A stretch of 64,000 nucleotides of DNA. It comes from Pseudanabaena frigida (GTDB taxonomy: Bacteria > Cyanobacteriota > Cyanobacteriia > Pseudanabaenales > Pseudanabaenaceae). Location: contig QBML01000016.1 in assembly GCA_003242085.1 (NCBI GenBank), positions 50,934 through 114,933 on the forward strand. The letters are read 5' to 3'. Shown in pieces: positions 18,323 through 27,131 of the stretch. Both the position numbers and the translations under genes were made by a program. Position 1 is the stretch's first letter; every line of letters starts with the position of its first letter. The notes below the pieces were generated by a model. That model worked only from the letters and a program-made list of their open reading frames with translations, was not told where the DNA came from and ran no database searches.

Positions 18323-19915
18323 TTATTTGGTCAGACTCGGTGCAGGTTGAGCTTGTAACGATGCTAAGCGTTTGTTATCTCGCTTCTCAGCTAATACTGG
18401 CACCGCATCTCGCAGTACACCAGCAAGTTGGGTTGTAGTCGAATCGTAGATTTGTGTAACGATTTTAGGATAGAAACCAATTCCGATAATTGGAATCAAC
18501 AAACAAGCAATGATAAACACTTCGCGTGGTTCAGCGTCAACTAGCTCTTGATGAGAGGTGAGTTCTGTATTTTCTTTGCCGTAGAAAATCTCACGCAACA
18601 TCGATAGCAAATAGACAGGCGTTAAGATCACACCAACTGCCATCAGTAATATAGCAATGACTTTAAATGTGCCGCTATAGGCGTCGCTAGTGGCAAAGCC
18701 GACAAAAATCATCACTTCAGCTACAAATCCACTCATCCCAGGGAGAGCAAGGGATGCGAGCGAGCAAGTCGTAAACATCGCAAAGATTTTTGGCATCTGC
18801 TGACCAACTCCACCCATCTCATCTAGGATCAGTGTATGGGTGCGATCGTACGTTGCGCCCACAAGGAAGAATAGGCTTGCACCAATTAGTCCGTGAGAGA
18901 TCATTTGCAACATTGCACCGCTTGTACCGAGATCGGTAAATGAAGCTAAACCAATCAGCACAAAGCCCATATGTGAAATTGATGAATAGGCAATTTTACG
19001 TTTGAGGCTGCGCTGAGCAAAGGACGTAAGCGCAGCATAAATAATATTTACGATCCCCAAAATCACTAGAATTGGGGCAAAGTAAGCATGGGCTTCAGGC
19101 AACATGCCTGCGTTCATCCGCATTAGGGCATATCCACCCATTTTAAGCAGGATACCAGCTAGCAACATGTGGACAGGAGCTGTCGCTTCGCCATGCGCGT
19201 CGGGTAGCCACGTATGTAGGGGAAATATTGGTAGCTTGACTCCGTAGGAAATCAAGAATGCGCCGTAAGCTAACAACTGGAAGGTGAGGGGGTAGTCTTT
19301 GTTCGCGAGGGTCTGCATATCAAAGGAGACAGTATCGCCATAGAATGCCATTGCTAACCCTGCAACGAGAATAAACAGAGAACCGATCGCTGTATAGAGA
19401 ATAAACTTGGTGGCGGCGTAAAGTCGCTTGTAGCCCCCCCAAATCGATAGCAATAGGTATACAGGAATTAGCTCTAATTCCCATGTTAGGAAAAACAACA
19501 GCATATCCTGTACAGCGAATACAGCGATTTGTGCGCCGTACATCGACAGCAATAAAAAGAAAAACAAACGAGGCTTAAGGGTGACGGGCCAGGATGCCAA
19601 GATTGCTAATGTGGTGATAAATCCAGTCAGCAAGACCAAGGGCATCGAGAGTCCATCAACGCCTACTGACCAATTCAGTCCCAACTGTGGAACCCACTCA
19701 TATCTCTCAACGAGTTGGAGCCCGGGGTTGCTGTAGTCATACTTCGTGCAAAAAGCATAGGCGATCGCGGCGAAGTCAATTAGTCCCACTACAAGTGCAA
19801 ACCAGCGAATGGTTTTGCCATCACCTTTGTCTGGTACAAAGGCGACCACTAAAGACATAAGTATGGGAAAGGCGATGATAAACGTGAGCCAAGGGAAGTT
19901 TTCGAGACTTAACAT
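18323..19915 (-). CDS. ndhD: NAD(P)H-quinone oxidoreductase (NDH-1) chain 4, NdhD
   Basis: 530 residues, an antiporter-like proton-pumping subunit of the thylakoid NDH-1 complex used in respiration and cyclic electron flow. Start ATG 19915 ([18 protein letters not shown]); a TTG two codons earlier is less likely. About 14 membrane helices; conserved blocks [33 protein letters not shown] (with the essential Glu), [32 protein letters not shown], and [10 protein letters not shown]. The sequence looks like the NdhD1/D2 class rather than the carbon-concentrating D3/D4 forms. No ndhF neighbour is present. Divergent from psbU. Confidence 0.95.
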   Translation of the reverse strand: MLSLENFPWLTFIIAFPILMSLVVAFVPDKGDGKTIRWFALVVGLIDFAAIAYAFCTKYDYSNPGLQLVERYEWVPQLGLNWSVGVDGLSMPLVLLTGFITTLAILASWPVTLKPRLFFFLLLSMYGAQIAVFAVQDMLLFFLTWELELIPVYLLLSIWGGYKRLYAATKFILYTAIGSLFILVAGLAMAFYGDTVSFDMQTLANKDYPLTFQLLAYGAFLISYGVKLPIFPLHTWLPDAHGEATAPVHMLLAGILLKMGGYALMRMNAGMLPEAHAYFAPILVILGIVNIIYAALTSFAQRSLKRKIAYSSISHMGFVLIGLASFTDLGTSGAMLQMISHGLIGASLFFLVGATYDRTHTLILDEMGGVGQQMPKIFAMFTTCSLASLALPGMSGFVAEVMIFVGFATSDAYSGTFKVIAILLMAVGVILTPVYLLSMLREIFYGKENTELTSHQELVDAEPREVFIIACLLIPIIGIGFYPKIVTQIYDSTTTQLAGVLRDAVPVLAEKRDNKRLASLQAQPAPSLTK

Positions 19916-20104
19916 ATGCAAAAGTAACCGTTGTAATTACCCACCCATTTCTAGACAGTCATTGTACCTAGGCTCTATTGCAGACCTCCAAGTTGTTTAT
20001 AGTTACTTAAACCCAAGCGATCGCCCTAAATTTAAAAATCACGACTGGGATCGCTACAGCATAAGGTTTTAGTTAAATCTCTCTGACCCCGATACCCATT
20101 GAAA

Positions 20105-20128
20105 ATTTGTTAAGAAAAGTTAACAAAT
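20105..20128. promoter_or_regulatory. 9-bp inverted repeat between ndhD and psbU
   Basis: ATTTGTTAA (20105-20113) and TTAACAAAT (20120-20128) are separated by 6 nt in the 325-bp divergent region. It is operator-like and could serve either gene; no regulator is identified. Otherwise the region holds only AT-rich leader sequence and a purine-rich site (AGAGAGA) before psbU. Confidence 0.35.
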
Positions 20129-20240
20129 GGAAACAATAGTATACATATACCTGATTTGCCTAACGTGAGGCTTGGGGTTTCCACTTTTCTGCTAATCTCG
20201 AAAGTGAATAAATTATTTTTTTAATAGAGAGATTTTAGGC

Positions 20241-20624
20241 ATGAAAGCACTGATACGCTTTTCTGTTTTATTGGTGGCGATCGCGTCAATTTGGACAACT
20301 GGCTTTTTAGGTTCTTTTGGCAATAACGCTGCACTTGCCAACGAATTACCGCCAACTAATTTTTATACACAAGATCTTAGCAAGATTGATTTAAATAACG
20401 CTAATATCAACGCTTTTCGACAAGTACGTGGTGCTTACCCTACATTAGGTCGCATTATTATCGAAAATGCCCCCTACCAATCCTTTGATGATGTTTTAAA
20501 CATTGCGGGATTGAGTGAAGCGCAAAAAGAATTGCTCAAGGAGAATGCTGACAAGTTTTCCCTCAAAAAACCTGATGAGTCATTGGGGCGTGAGCGGATT
20601 AATAACGCTAACTACAGGCTATAA
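20241..20624 (+). CDS. psbU: Photosystem II 12 kDa extrinsic protein PsbU
   Basis: Lumenal protein that stabilises the manganese cluster environment of cyanobacterial and red-algal photosystem II. 127 residues: Sec-type signal peptide (MKALIRFSVLLVAIASIW ... ALA, cleavage near residue 34), then the mature helix-hairpin-helix-like domain (IDLNNANINAFRQVRG, YPTLGRIIIENAPYQSFDDV, IAGLSEAQKELL). Length is typical. It is followed 64 bp downstream by nadB on the same strand, with which it may share a transcript. Confidence 0.95.
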   Translation: MKALIRFSVLLVAIASIWTTGFLGSFGNNAALANELPPTNFYTQDLSKIDLNNANINAFRQVRGAYPTLGRIIIENAPYQSFDDVLNIAGLSEAQKELLKENADKFSLKKPDESLGRERINNANYRL

Positions 20625-20688
20625 ATACATTGTGAGGGCAAATTATAAATTGTCCTTGCTCTGCATTTGTTAAGAAAGGCGATTAAGC

Positions 20689-22341
20689 GTGGATTTGCAA
20701 AAATTTGATGCAATTGTAATTGGAGGAGGAGCCGCAGGTTTATACACGGCTCTTTCTTTGTCTGATAATTTATCGGAACAATGGTCTAATACAGGAAATC
20801 AACAACAACGCGAATGGAAAATTGCCCTGATTACCAAGGATAATTTGACCATTTCCGCGAGTGATTGGGCGCAGGGTGGGATCGCGGCTGTGATCGATCG
20901 CAATGACTCGATCGGCTTACATATTGACGATACTTTAAAAGCAGGGGCAGGGCTTTGTGAGCTAGAAGCAGTAGAAGTGTTAGTTAGCAAAGCTAAGCCA
21001 CAGATCCATAAGCTTTTGGAATTTGGTGTGGATTTCGATCGCCTAGAAGACAAATCTCTCGCGCTCACCCTAGAAGCAGCCCATTCTCGGCGGCGGGTTC
21101 TCCATGCTGCTGATGCCACGGGCAGAGAACTAGTTAGCACCTTAGCGAGAAGAGTTGTCGATCGCCCAAATATTCAGGTTTTAGAAGGGGTTTTAGTTCT
21201 AGATTTGTTGTTAGAGTCAGATGCAGATGGCGATCGCTGTGTCGGTGTATCTTGTATTGAATTCAATCAAGATCCTAATCGAGTTGTAGGATTACTAGCA
21301 CCCATAATTGTTCTTGCTACAGGTGGCGGCGCACAGGTTTTTTCCCAAAATACAAATCCACCTGCGAGTACAGGGGATGGTGTAGCGATCGCATGGCGAG
21401 CAGGTGCAAAGGTTCGCGATCTCGAATTTGTTCAGTTTCATCCAACTGCTTTAGCGATTAAAGGCGCACCCAGATTTTTAATTAGCGAAGCAGTTCGTGG
21501 CGAAGGTGCACACTTAATCGATCGCAATGGCGATCGCTTTGCCTTTGAATATCATCCAGAAGGTGAATTAGCTCCGCGAGATGTGGTTAGCCGCGCAATT
21601 TTCCAGCATTTACAAAAAACTGGCGAACCGACAGTATTTTTGGATTTATCACCAATTGAACGCGATCGCATTGCCTATAGATTTCCCAATATTATAAAAA
21701 TTTGTCAAAAATGGCAGATCGACCTATTCTCGCAGCCGATACCTGTCACTCCTGCGGCTCATTACTGTATGGGCGGGATCATTACGGATACATGGGGTGC
21801 TAGCTCCATTGCAGGTCTATATGCGGTTGGCGAAAGCTCTAGCACGGGTGTACATGGAGCTAATCGCTTGGCTAGCAATTCGCTTTTAGAATGTTTTGTG
21901 TTTGGGGTGCGCCTAGCTGAACGAGTTTCACAAGAGTTAGTTCAGCAAGATAGCGATCGCAATTCCGCCCCAAAATTTGGTTACTTAGATTTTGAAGATG
22001 CAAATACAGACGAAGAATCCCAAGCCCAAATCGCAGCAATTCGTCAAGAATTGCGAGAGCTTACATGGAGATGTGCGGGAATTTGTCGTGATGCAAAAGC
22101 TTTACAGGAGGCAATCACTAAAATCCAAGATTTTCAGCAAGAAATTATTACCCTACGCAGCAAAACTCGTTTATGGGTAGAGACTCGCAATCTCATTGAT
22201 TTTGCTTATTTATTGGTTAAATCGGCTTTATTCCGTACTGAAAGTCGAGGAGCGCATTTCCGCGTAGACTACCCGAATACTGAGGTTGACTGGCTAGTTC
22301 ACACGGTTATACAGGGGCAACAAATATCCACTAAATCATAA
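20689..22341 (+). CDS. nadB: L-aspartate oxidase
   Basis: Flavoprotein that oxidises L-aspartate to iminoaspartate, the first step of de novo NAD synthesis with NadA. 550 residues from a GTG start (20689) preceded by AAAGG. FAD-binding GGGAAGLYTAL near the N-terminus; SDWAQGGIAAVID; AATGR-type segment HAADATGRELV; catalytic-region blocks FVQFHPTALAI, SEAVRGEGAHLIDRNGDRF, PAAHYCMGGI and VHGANRLASNSLLECFVFG; C-terminal three-helix domain. All read as a complete enzyme of normal length. Confidence 0.94.
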   Translation: MDLQKFDAIVIGGGAAGLYTALSLSDNLSEQWSNTGNQQQREWKIALITKDNLTISASDWAQGGIAAVIDRNDSIGLHIDDTLKAGAGLCELEAVEVLVSKAKPQIHKLLEFGVDFDRLEDKSLALTLEAAHSRRRVLHAADATGRELVSTLARRVVDRPNIQVLEGVLVLDLLLESDADGDRCVGVSCIEFNQDPNRVVGLLAPIIVLATGGGAQVFSQNTNPPASTGDGVAIAWRAGAKVRDLEFVQFHPTALAIKGAPRFLISEAVRGEGAHLIDRNGDRFAFEYHPEGELAPRDVVSRAIFQHLQKTGEPTVFLDLSPIERDRIAYRFPNIIKICQKWQIDLFSQPIPVTPAAHYCMGGIITDTWGASSIAGLYAVGESSSTGVHGANRLASNSLLECFVFGVRLAERVSQELVQQDSDRNSAPKFGYLDFEDANTDEESQAQIAAIRQELRELTWRCAGICRDAKALQEAITKIQDFQQEIITLRSKTRLWVETRNLIDFAYLLVKSALFRTESRGAHFRVDYPNTEVDWLVHTVIQGQQISTKS

Positions 22342-22388
22342 TCGAGTGCTGTTATTTACTGTCGTGATTAGCTGGTTATAATTAAACC

Positions 22389-22433
22389 CCAAAAACCTGT
22401 AGCGCACGCGCAGTGTGCACCGCAGGTTTTTGG
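22389..22433 (+). terminator. Hairpin downstream of nadB
   Basis: Arms CCAAAAACCTG (22389-22399) and CAGGTTTTTGG (22423-22433), with a GC-rich centre able to pair further (GCGCAC with GTGTGC). T-rich 3' arm. Confidence 0.6.
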
Positions 22434-22596
22434 AATTTATATTTAATTGCGTTCAGCTACTTAATTGTACTGACAACTATCTGAAGTTATATTTTTAGTT
22501 GATTTATTTATATTTATAGATTTATATTGCTAAAATGTTACACATCGCAATATAAAAACAATCTCTATCCAACTTTAGAAAAATTGGTATAAACCT

Positions 22597-22950
22597 ATGG
22601 CACTTTTCGGTTTATTTGGTAAAAAAGATAAGAAAGATGAATCTGAGAATAAGGGATCTGCTTATTTCCTTGATGAAGATTCTGCCAAAACCTTTGGCAA
22701 TATTGACTACATGCGTACACCCAAGGCTGTCAAAAAGACATTCCCAACTGTTAACGGAGTTAAGGGTGCTGAAATTACAGAAATCGTATCAGCAACTGAG
22801 AAAATCGAAGGTTCAGAAACTAACATTACTAGCAACAAGCCTACTGAATCAACTTCTCAATCCACTTTTGAGCCTAAGAAACTCAATACTCGCGTAGATT
22901 CGAGCATGGATATATTCCTCAATATGGCAAAAGATATCAAAAAGAAATAA
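22597..22950 (+). CDS. Conserved cyanobacterial protein of unknown function
   Basis: 117 residues. A short hydrophobic/basic start (MALFGLFGKKDKKDESENKG) resembles an amphipathic membrane-touching helix; the conserved-looking core is FLDEDSAKTFGNIDYMRTP followed by KAVKKTFPTVNG; the remainder is Ser/Thr-rich and probably disordered, ending with SMDIFLNMAKDIKKK. I recall this core in other cyanobacterial proteins but know of no function. Its stop codon starts a 24-bp perfect hairpin. Confidence 0.65.
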   Translation: MALFGLFGKKDKKDESENKGSAYFLDEDSAKTFGNIDYMRTPKAVKKTFPTVNGVKGAEITEIVSATEKIEGSETNITSNKPTESTSQSTFEPKKLNTRVDSSMDIFLNMAKDIKKK

Positions 22951-22999
22951 ATGCATAAAAAAGAAGCGTCGCTTAGCGACGCTTCTTTTTTATGCATTT
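22949..22999 (+). terminator. 24-bp perfect hairpin with TTA loop, overlapping a stop codon
   Basis: Arms 22949-22972 and 22976-22999, loop TTA, apex GCTTAGC, containing a six-T run in the 3' arm. The left arm begins at the last two bases of the TAA of the upstream gene. Confidence 0.9.
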
Positions 23000-23069
23000 C
23001 GGAAAACCGTCAAGATTTGATTTAGTGCTAATAACCCATACACCGTAAACTATCCTAGTAACCTGAAAT

Positions 23070-23126
23070 AAATTCAATGGTAGTTTTAGAAAGCACTTTT
23101 CGCTTTCTAAAACTACCATTGAATTT
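23070..23126. repeat. 25-bp perfect inverted repeat upstream of ftsY
   Basis: Arms 23070-23094 and 23102-23126 around ACTTTTC. It lies 35 bp before the ftsY start codon and 71 bp after the previous terminator, so in the ftsY leader or promoter. It is AT-rich except for the apex. Confidence 0.85.
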
Positions 23127-23160
23127 GTTGTAGATTGAGGCATTGAGCGAGGGTATTAGT

Positions 23161-24834
23161 ATGGTGTTTAACTGGTTTCGGCGAAAGTTTGATGACGATC
23201 AAGATCCTAATAATCAACCTATAGAGTCACCTCAAACTGAAGAAACAACGCCTGAATCTGAACCTGTTAGCGAATCTAGCCCGATCTCTTCACCTGCGTC
23301 TCAAGATTTACTAAATTGGGCTAAGGCTGCCTATGCTAATGTCCAGCAACAAGCCGAAGTAGCTGAGAATAAGGCTGATTCAGCAATTATAGATTCAGAA
23401 ACAACTGAGCCAGAGACGACAGAATCAGGGGCACAAGTTTCCGAACCTGAAATTATTGAAGCTGCAATAGAAGTCTCAGAAATAATTGAGCCAGAAGCAC
23501 GGGTTGCCGAACCTGAAACTGATGCAACCCCAATAGAAATTATTGAAGAAATTACTGAATCAGCTGACCCAATCAAAGTTGAGTCAACTTTAGAAGAAAT
23601 ATCGCCAAAATCTACAACTGATTCTCCTAGCCTAGTTACGCCAGAGATATCCGAAACAATTGCCTCAGCAGAAATTACACCAGAACCTGAAGCTGTGCCT
23701 TTTTGGATGCAGTCAGAAAGCGATCGCCTAGCTCGGATTGCTGCTCTTGAGGCAACTGCGATCGTCGAGCCAGAACCAGAAGTTAAACCTGAAGTTACAT
23801 CGAGACGCAAAGCCACCATCAAGTTTGATGATGATTTCATCTGGTCGGCCGAAGTTCTTGCCTCTCAAGGTCGCCGCCCTGAAGAAATCTCCGTTGAAGA
23901 AATTACATGGCTAAATCGATTACGCCAAGGCTTAGACAAAACTCGGTTGTCACTGGTCAATCAACTTAAGGCGATCGTTGGGCAAGGGCCTCTTAGTGCT
24001 GATTCCGTCGATGATATTGAAGCCTTGCTCTTGCAAGCAGATGTAGGCGTGAAAGCAACCGATCGGATTATTTCTAAGCTACAAGACAAACTCCGTAAAG
24101 AAGTTTTGCCACCTGAAGAGGCGATCGCCTATCTCAAACAAATTTTGTGCGAGATGCTTGATGTTTCTGCTCAGAAAGGAGGAGAACCGATACCGATGCT
24201 GATCCCCGAAAAGAATCAACTGAATATTTGGTTGATCACTGGTGTAAATGGCGCAGGCAAAACTACCACGATTGGCAAACTCTCGCATCTCAGCGTTAAA
24301 TCTGGTTACAAAACTCTAATCGCTGCTGCCGATACTTTCCGTGCCGCGGCGGTTGAACAAGTCAAGAGTTGGGGACAAAGATCGAATGTTGATGTGATCT
24401 CTAATCCCGCGCAAAATGCCGATCCCGCTGCAGTTGTGTTTGATGCTATCTCTGCTGCTCAAGCCAGAGGTACGGAACTTTTGTTGGTAGATACCGCAGG
24501 GCGATTGCAAAATAAGAAAAATCTGATGGAAGAACTTAGCAAAATTCGCCGTATTGTCGATAAAAAATCCGCTGATGCCAAGATCGAATCTTTACTGGTA
24601 CTAGATTCTACCCTCGGACAAAATGGACTCAAACAAGCCGAAGTCTTTGCCCAATCTGCGGGAATTACTGGTGTAATCCTCACTAAGCTCGATGGCACAG
24701 CGAAGGGTGGCGTAGCGATCGCTGTAGTGCAACAGCTTGGGTTACCGATCCGCTTTATTGGTGCAGGTGAAGGAATTGAAGACTTGCGCCCATTCTCCAG
24801 TTACGAATTTGTTGAAGCTTTACTAAGCAATTAA
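23161..24834 (+). CDS. ftsY: Signal recognition particle receptor FtsY
   Basis: GTPase that docks SRP-ribosome complexes at the membrane. 557 residues from ATG 23161 (MVFNWFRRKFDDD), preferred over a TTG six codons upstream because GGG precedes it at a usable distance. The first ~200 residues form a long acidic, Glu/Pro/Thr-rich A domain (EPE, EIIE and SEIIEPE repeats); the NG domain follows with GVNGAGKTTTIGKL (P-loop, from residue 361), DTFRAAAVEQ, VDTAGRLQNK and TKLDGTAKGG. The A domain is longer than that of many cyanobacterial FtsY proteins. Confidence 0.95.
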   Translation: MVFNWFRRKFDDDQDPNNQPIESPQTEETTPESEPVSESSPISSPASQDLLNWAKAAYANVQQQAEVAENKADSAIIDSETTEPETTESGAQVSEPEIIEAAIEVSEIIEPEARVAEPETDATPIEIIEEITESADPIKVESTLEEISPKSTTDSPSLVTPEISETIASAEITPEPEAVPFWMQSESDRLARIAALEATAIVEPEPEVKPEVTSRRKATIKFDDDFIWSAEVLASQGRRPEEISVEEITWLNRLRQGLDKTRLSLVNQLKAIVGQGPLSADSVDDIEALLLQADVGVKATDRIISKLQDKLRKEVLPPEEAIAYLKQILCEMLDVSAQKGGEPIPMLIPEKNQLNIWLITGVNGAGKTTTIGKLSHLSVKSGYKTLIAAADTFRAAAVEQVKSWGQRSNVDVISNPAQNADPAAVVFDAISAAQARGTELLLVDTAGRLQNKKNLMEELSKIRRIVDKKSADAKIESLLVLDSTLGQNGLKQAEVFAQSAGITGVILTKLDGTAKGGVAIAVVQQLGLPIRFIGAGEGIEDLRPFSSYEFVEALLSN

Positions 24835-24851
24835 CTGAGCAATTATTAAGC

Positions 24852-24890
24852 AATTAATTTTAGAGATGCTTTGCCTCTTTAAAATTAATT
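24852..24890 (+). terminator. Imperfect 18-bp hairpin with TTT loop after ftsY
   Basis: Arms 24852-24869 and 24873-24890 with one mismatch and one wobble; apex GCTTTGC, as in the perfect hairpins elsewhere in the window. Confidence 0.65.
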
Positions 24891-25003
24891 ACGGATATCT
24901 TTAAGAAAATTGCTGAAATCGGTTGTTAATTTTTGTCCAACTAAGGATACACTATTGGACTAAATTAGCTTTCATACAAACCACCTAGCGTTGCAGCATT
25001 GGT

Positions 25004-26416
25004 ATGTCCCTATCATTGCCACCTAGAAAAAGATCGATCGCACCACAGCCAGACCCAGACAATGCCTCTGTAATGGTGATGAAAGATCTCAAAGACCTGC
25101 TCAGACGGATGAGTCAGGATCAAAATAAGATCCATGAGCTGCTTAGCTTCTTGGGTTACGCTCTCCGCAGCTTTAGCAATCTCAATCAATTTCTAGAGTT
25201 AATTCCTCTAATAGCCAGTCGTGTTACTGACTCAGATGGTGGCGCGTTAATTTTGTTTAAAGCTAGCGGACAAATTCGCCTAGAGTCGCTGCATTGTCCT
25301 GAACGCAATCAAGGCGGCATGAAAGCGCATCAAGTAAGAACGGCGATCGAGCGAGCGATTCAACAGGTTTTAACTGGTAGTCCGACTGCACTTGATGAGA
25401 TGGTCAGTCGTTATTTGGGGGCAGATGTACATTTATTTGGTACATCAGTTTTAGTTAAAAACTCAGTACGCGGTCGTCTATATATTTTTAGTCGTAAACC
25501 CGACTATATCTGGACAGACAACAAGCGCACTTTGATGCGATTGGTCGCCGATCAAACTTCGGTGGGTCTAGAAAATCATGAATTAACAACTGAATTAATC
25601 AAAAAAGAGCGCCAAGATCGTGAAATGGAGATCGGCGCAGAAATCCAACGCCAACTCTTACCGCGTAACTGTCCCAAAATTCAAGGCATTGAGATCTCGG
25701 CACGTTGCTCCACTGCTAGCCGTGTGGGAGGCGACTACTACGACTTTATCCCGATGCAAAAAGGCGATCGCTGGAGTTTTGTGGTAGGCGATGTTATGGG
25801 TAAAGGTGTCCCCGCAGGTTTGATTATGACGATGACTAGGGGAATGCTACGCGCAGAAGTGTTAAACAATCATTCACCCAGCAAAATTTTAGAACATCTC
25901 AATGAAGTGATGTATGAAGATCTTGAGAAATCTCATCGCTTCGTGACTATGTTTTATTCAGAATACGATCCCGAAACTCAGATTCTCTCCTTCAGTAATG
26001 CTGCTCATACACCCGCACTGCATTGGCGAGCCAAAACACGTACTGTTCATGCTCTTGATACCCTTGGCGCCTTAATTGGTCTAGAGGCTGGCTCTAAGTA
26101 TGAAGAGCGGAGTACTCACCTATCTGTGGGTGATGTAGTTATTTATTACACAGATGGATTTACTGAAGCCGCAAGTCCAGAAGGCGATCGCTTTGATGAA
26201 GAGAATCTTCGTAAGGCGTTAGACTGGGCTTGTCAGAATTGTTTTCCTCTTTCTGATGATGTGACACGCCCACAGATGATTCTTGACTACATCTTCCAAG
26301 AAGTGCAAAATTTTATTGGAGAAGGGCATACTCATACCGATGATATGACTTTAGTGGTTCTGTACATAAATGATAAATCTCTGGAACATAGCTCCAGTAA
26401 AATAACTCAAACCTAA
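25004..26416 (+). CDS. PP2C (SpoIIE/RsbU-type) serine phosphatase with GAF sensor
   Basis: 470 residues, soluble. N-terminal linker, GAF-like domain (about 45-190; QFLELIPLIASRVTDSDGGA, VADQTSVGLENHELT), helical linker with EIGAEIQRQLLP, and a PP2C domain (about 210-455) with metal-binding blocks GGDYYDFIP, VVGDVMGKGVPAGLIM, RFVTMFYSEYD and DDMTLVVLY. It should dephosphorylate a STAS-domain antagonist. This is the second such phosphatase in the window, without its own adjacent STAS gene, so it may feed the one at 15376-15753 or another elsewhere. Confidence 0.92.
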   Translation: MSLSLPPRKRSIAPQPDPDNASVMVMKDLKDLLRRMSQDQNKIHELLSFLGYALRSFSNLNQFLELIPLIASRVTDSDGGALILFKASGQIRLESLHCPERNQGGMKAHQVRTAIERAIQQVLTGSPTALDEMVSRYLGADVHLFGTSVLVKNSVRGRLYIFSRKPDYIWTDNKRTLMRLVADQTSVGLENHELTTELIKKERQDREMEIGAEIQRQLLPRNCPKIQGIEISARCSTASRVGGDYYDFIPMQKGDRWSFVVGDVMGKGVPAGLIMTMTRGMLRAEVLNNHSPSKILEHLNEVMYEDLEKSHRFVTMFYSEYDPETQILSFSNAAHTPALHWRAKTRTVHALDTLGALIGLEAGSKYEERSTHLSVGDVVIYYTDGFTEAASPEGDRFDEENLRKALDWACQNCFPLSDDVTRPQMILDYIFQEVQNFIGEGHTHTDDMTLVVLYINDKSLEHSSSKITQT

Positions 26417-26434
26417 AACTCAATCAAAAAATAT

Positions 26435-26701
26435 ATGCTTGACTTTGCTCAACATCTCTTGGTTAGCGCTGACTTGTCGGCGATTAATATTTCTACAATC
26501 GATCTTGCTAGAAATTTTCACCTCAATTTAACCGATCTCCATTCGCACATAAATATGGATTTACTAGCCCAACAATTTAAACAGGATGTAATGGGAGATA
26601 TAGGTAAAGGCTGGGAAAATTTTGTGAAATCTGGTCAGATTTGGGCACTCATAATTGGTGCAGTGGTTGGATATCTATTTAGAAGTATTACAAACTCATA
26701 A
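26435..26701 (+). CDS. Small membrane-anchored protein of unknown function
   Basis: 88 residues: a polar helical part with His/Asp/Asn-rich sequence (HLNLTDLHSHINMDLLAQQF) and a C-terminal membrane helix (IWALIIGAVVGYLFRSI). It starts 18 bp after the phosphatase gene and ends at a strong terminator, so it is probably the last gene of that operon. No family recognised. Confidence 0.55.
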   Translation: MLDFAQHLLVSADLSAINISTIDLARNFHLNLTDLHSHINMDLLAQQFKQDVMGDIGKGWENFVKSGQIWALIIGAVVGYLFRSITNS

Positions 26702-26702
26702 A

Positions 26703-26737
26703 AAACAAAAAGCTGCATTAGATGCAGCTTTTTGTTT
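26703..26737 (+). terminator. 16-bp hairpin terminator
   Basis: Arms 26703-26718 and 26722-26737 with a TAG loop, AGCTGCAT core and five-T tract; ends the phosphatase/small-membrane-protein operon. Confidence 0.88.
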
Positions 26738-26744
26738 AAGTGAA

Positions 26745-26818
<74 letters not shown>

Positions 26819-26888
26819 TTGTTTCGCTTAGCTAATATAACACGATTTTATTTAATTGCAAGCTTTTTTTGAAAACATTTGTGTTTCA

Positions 26889-27073
26889 CCCCTCCGCAAC
26901 GCCGTCTTACCTCAGTTGTTTGACCCGGTAAAACCAGGTGGAGCCAAAGCGCTGCGCCTAACTTAAAGTTCCCAGATGCATGTCTGGTATACTGCGGCGA
27001 AGACTACGAAGACTCCTTGAAAACAATTATCGATCAAGACACATTATCGGTAGTCACGCACGCCACAGAGGAG
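26889..27073 (-). ncRNA. ssaA: Candidate 6S RNA
   Basis: A 185-nt minus-strand segment, the size of 6S RNA, closes with a 13-pair terminal helix: 27061-27073 pairs with 26889-26901 without mismatch, including five G-U pairs. Inside it are a hairpin CCAGA-CATGCA-TCTGG enclosed by CGCC/GGCG, GGAG/CTCC pairing, and a GTCTT/AAGAC helix, giving one long irregular rod. A TATAAT box lies at 27083-27088, about 10 nt upstream of the helix start, and a terminator for the preceding gene lies just before it. No protein reading frame. I recognise the size and architecture, not the sequence, so another structured RNA is possible. Confidence 0.55.
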
Positions 27074-27082
27074 CTTGTAACA

Positions 27083-27088
27083 ATTATA
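27083..27088 (-). promoter_or_regulatory. -10 box (TATAAT) for the candidate 6S RNA
   Basis: Perfect TATAAT on the minus strand, placed to start transcription at about 27075. No convincing -35 element is seen. Confidence 0.5.
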
Positions 27089-27105
27089 GCTCAATCAAAA
27101 CCCAA

Positions 27106-27131
27106 AAATGAGAGAGCTTGTCTTCTCATTT
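27106..27131 (-). terminator. Terminator of the DUF554 gene
   Basis: Arms AAATGAGA (27106-27113) and TCTCATTT (27124-27131), followed on the minus strand by a T-run; overlaps the TGA of the gene. Confidence 0.7.

Noticed and set aside
26889..27073. Signal recognition particle RNA or RNase P RNA as alternative identity for the structured RNA
   Set aside because: The SRP domain IV tetraloop region (GGAAG with GTCAGG) and the RNase P conserved core are both absent.
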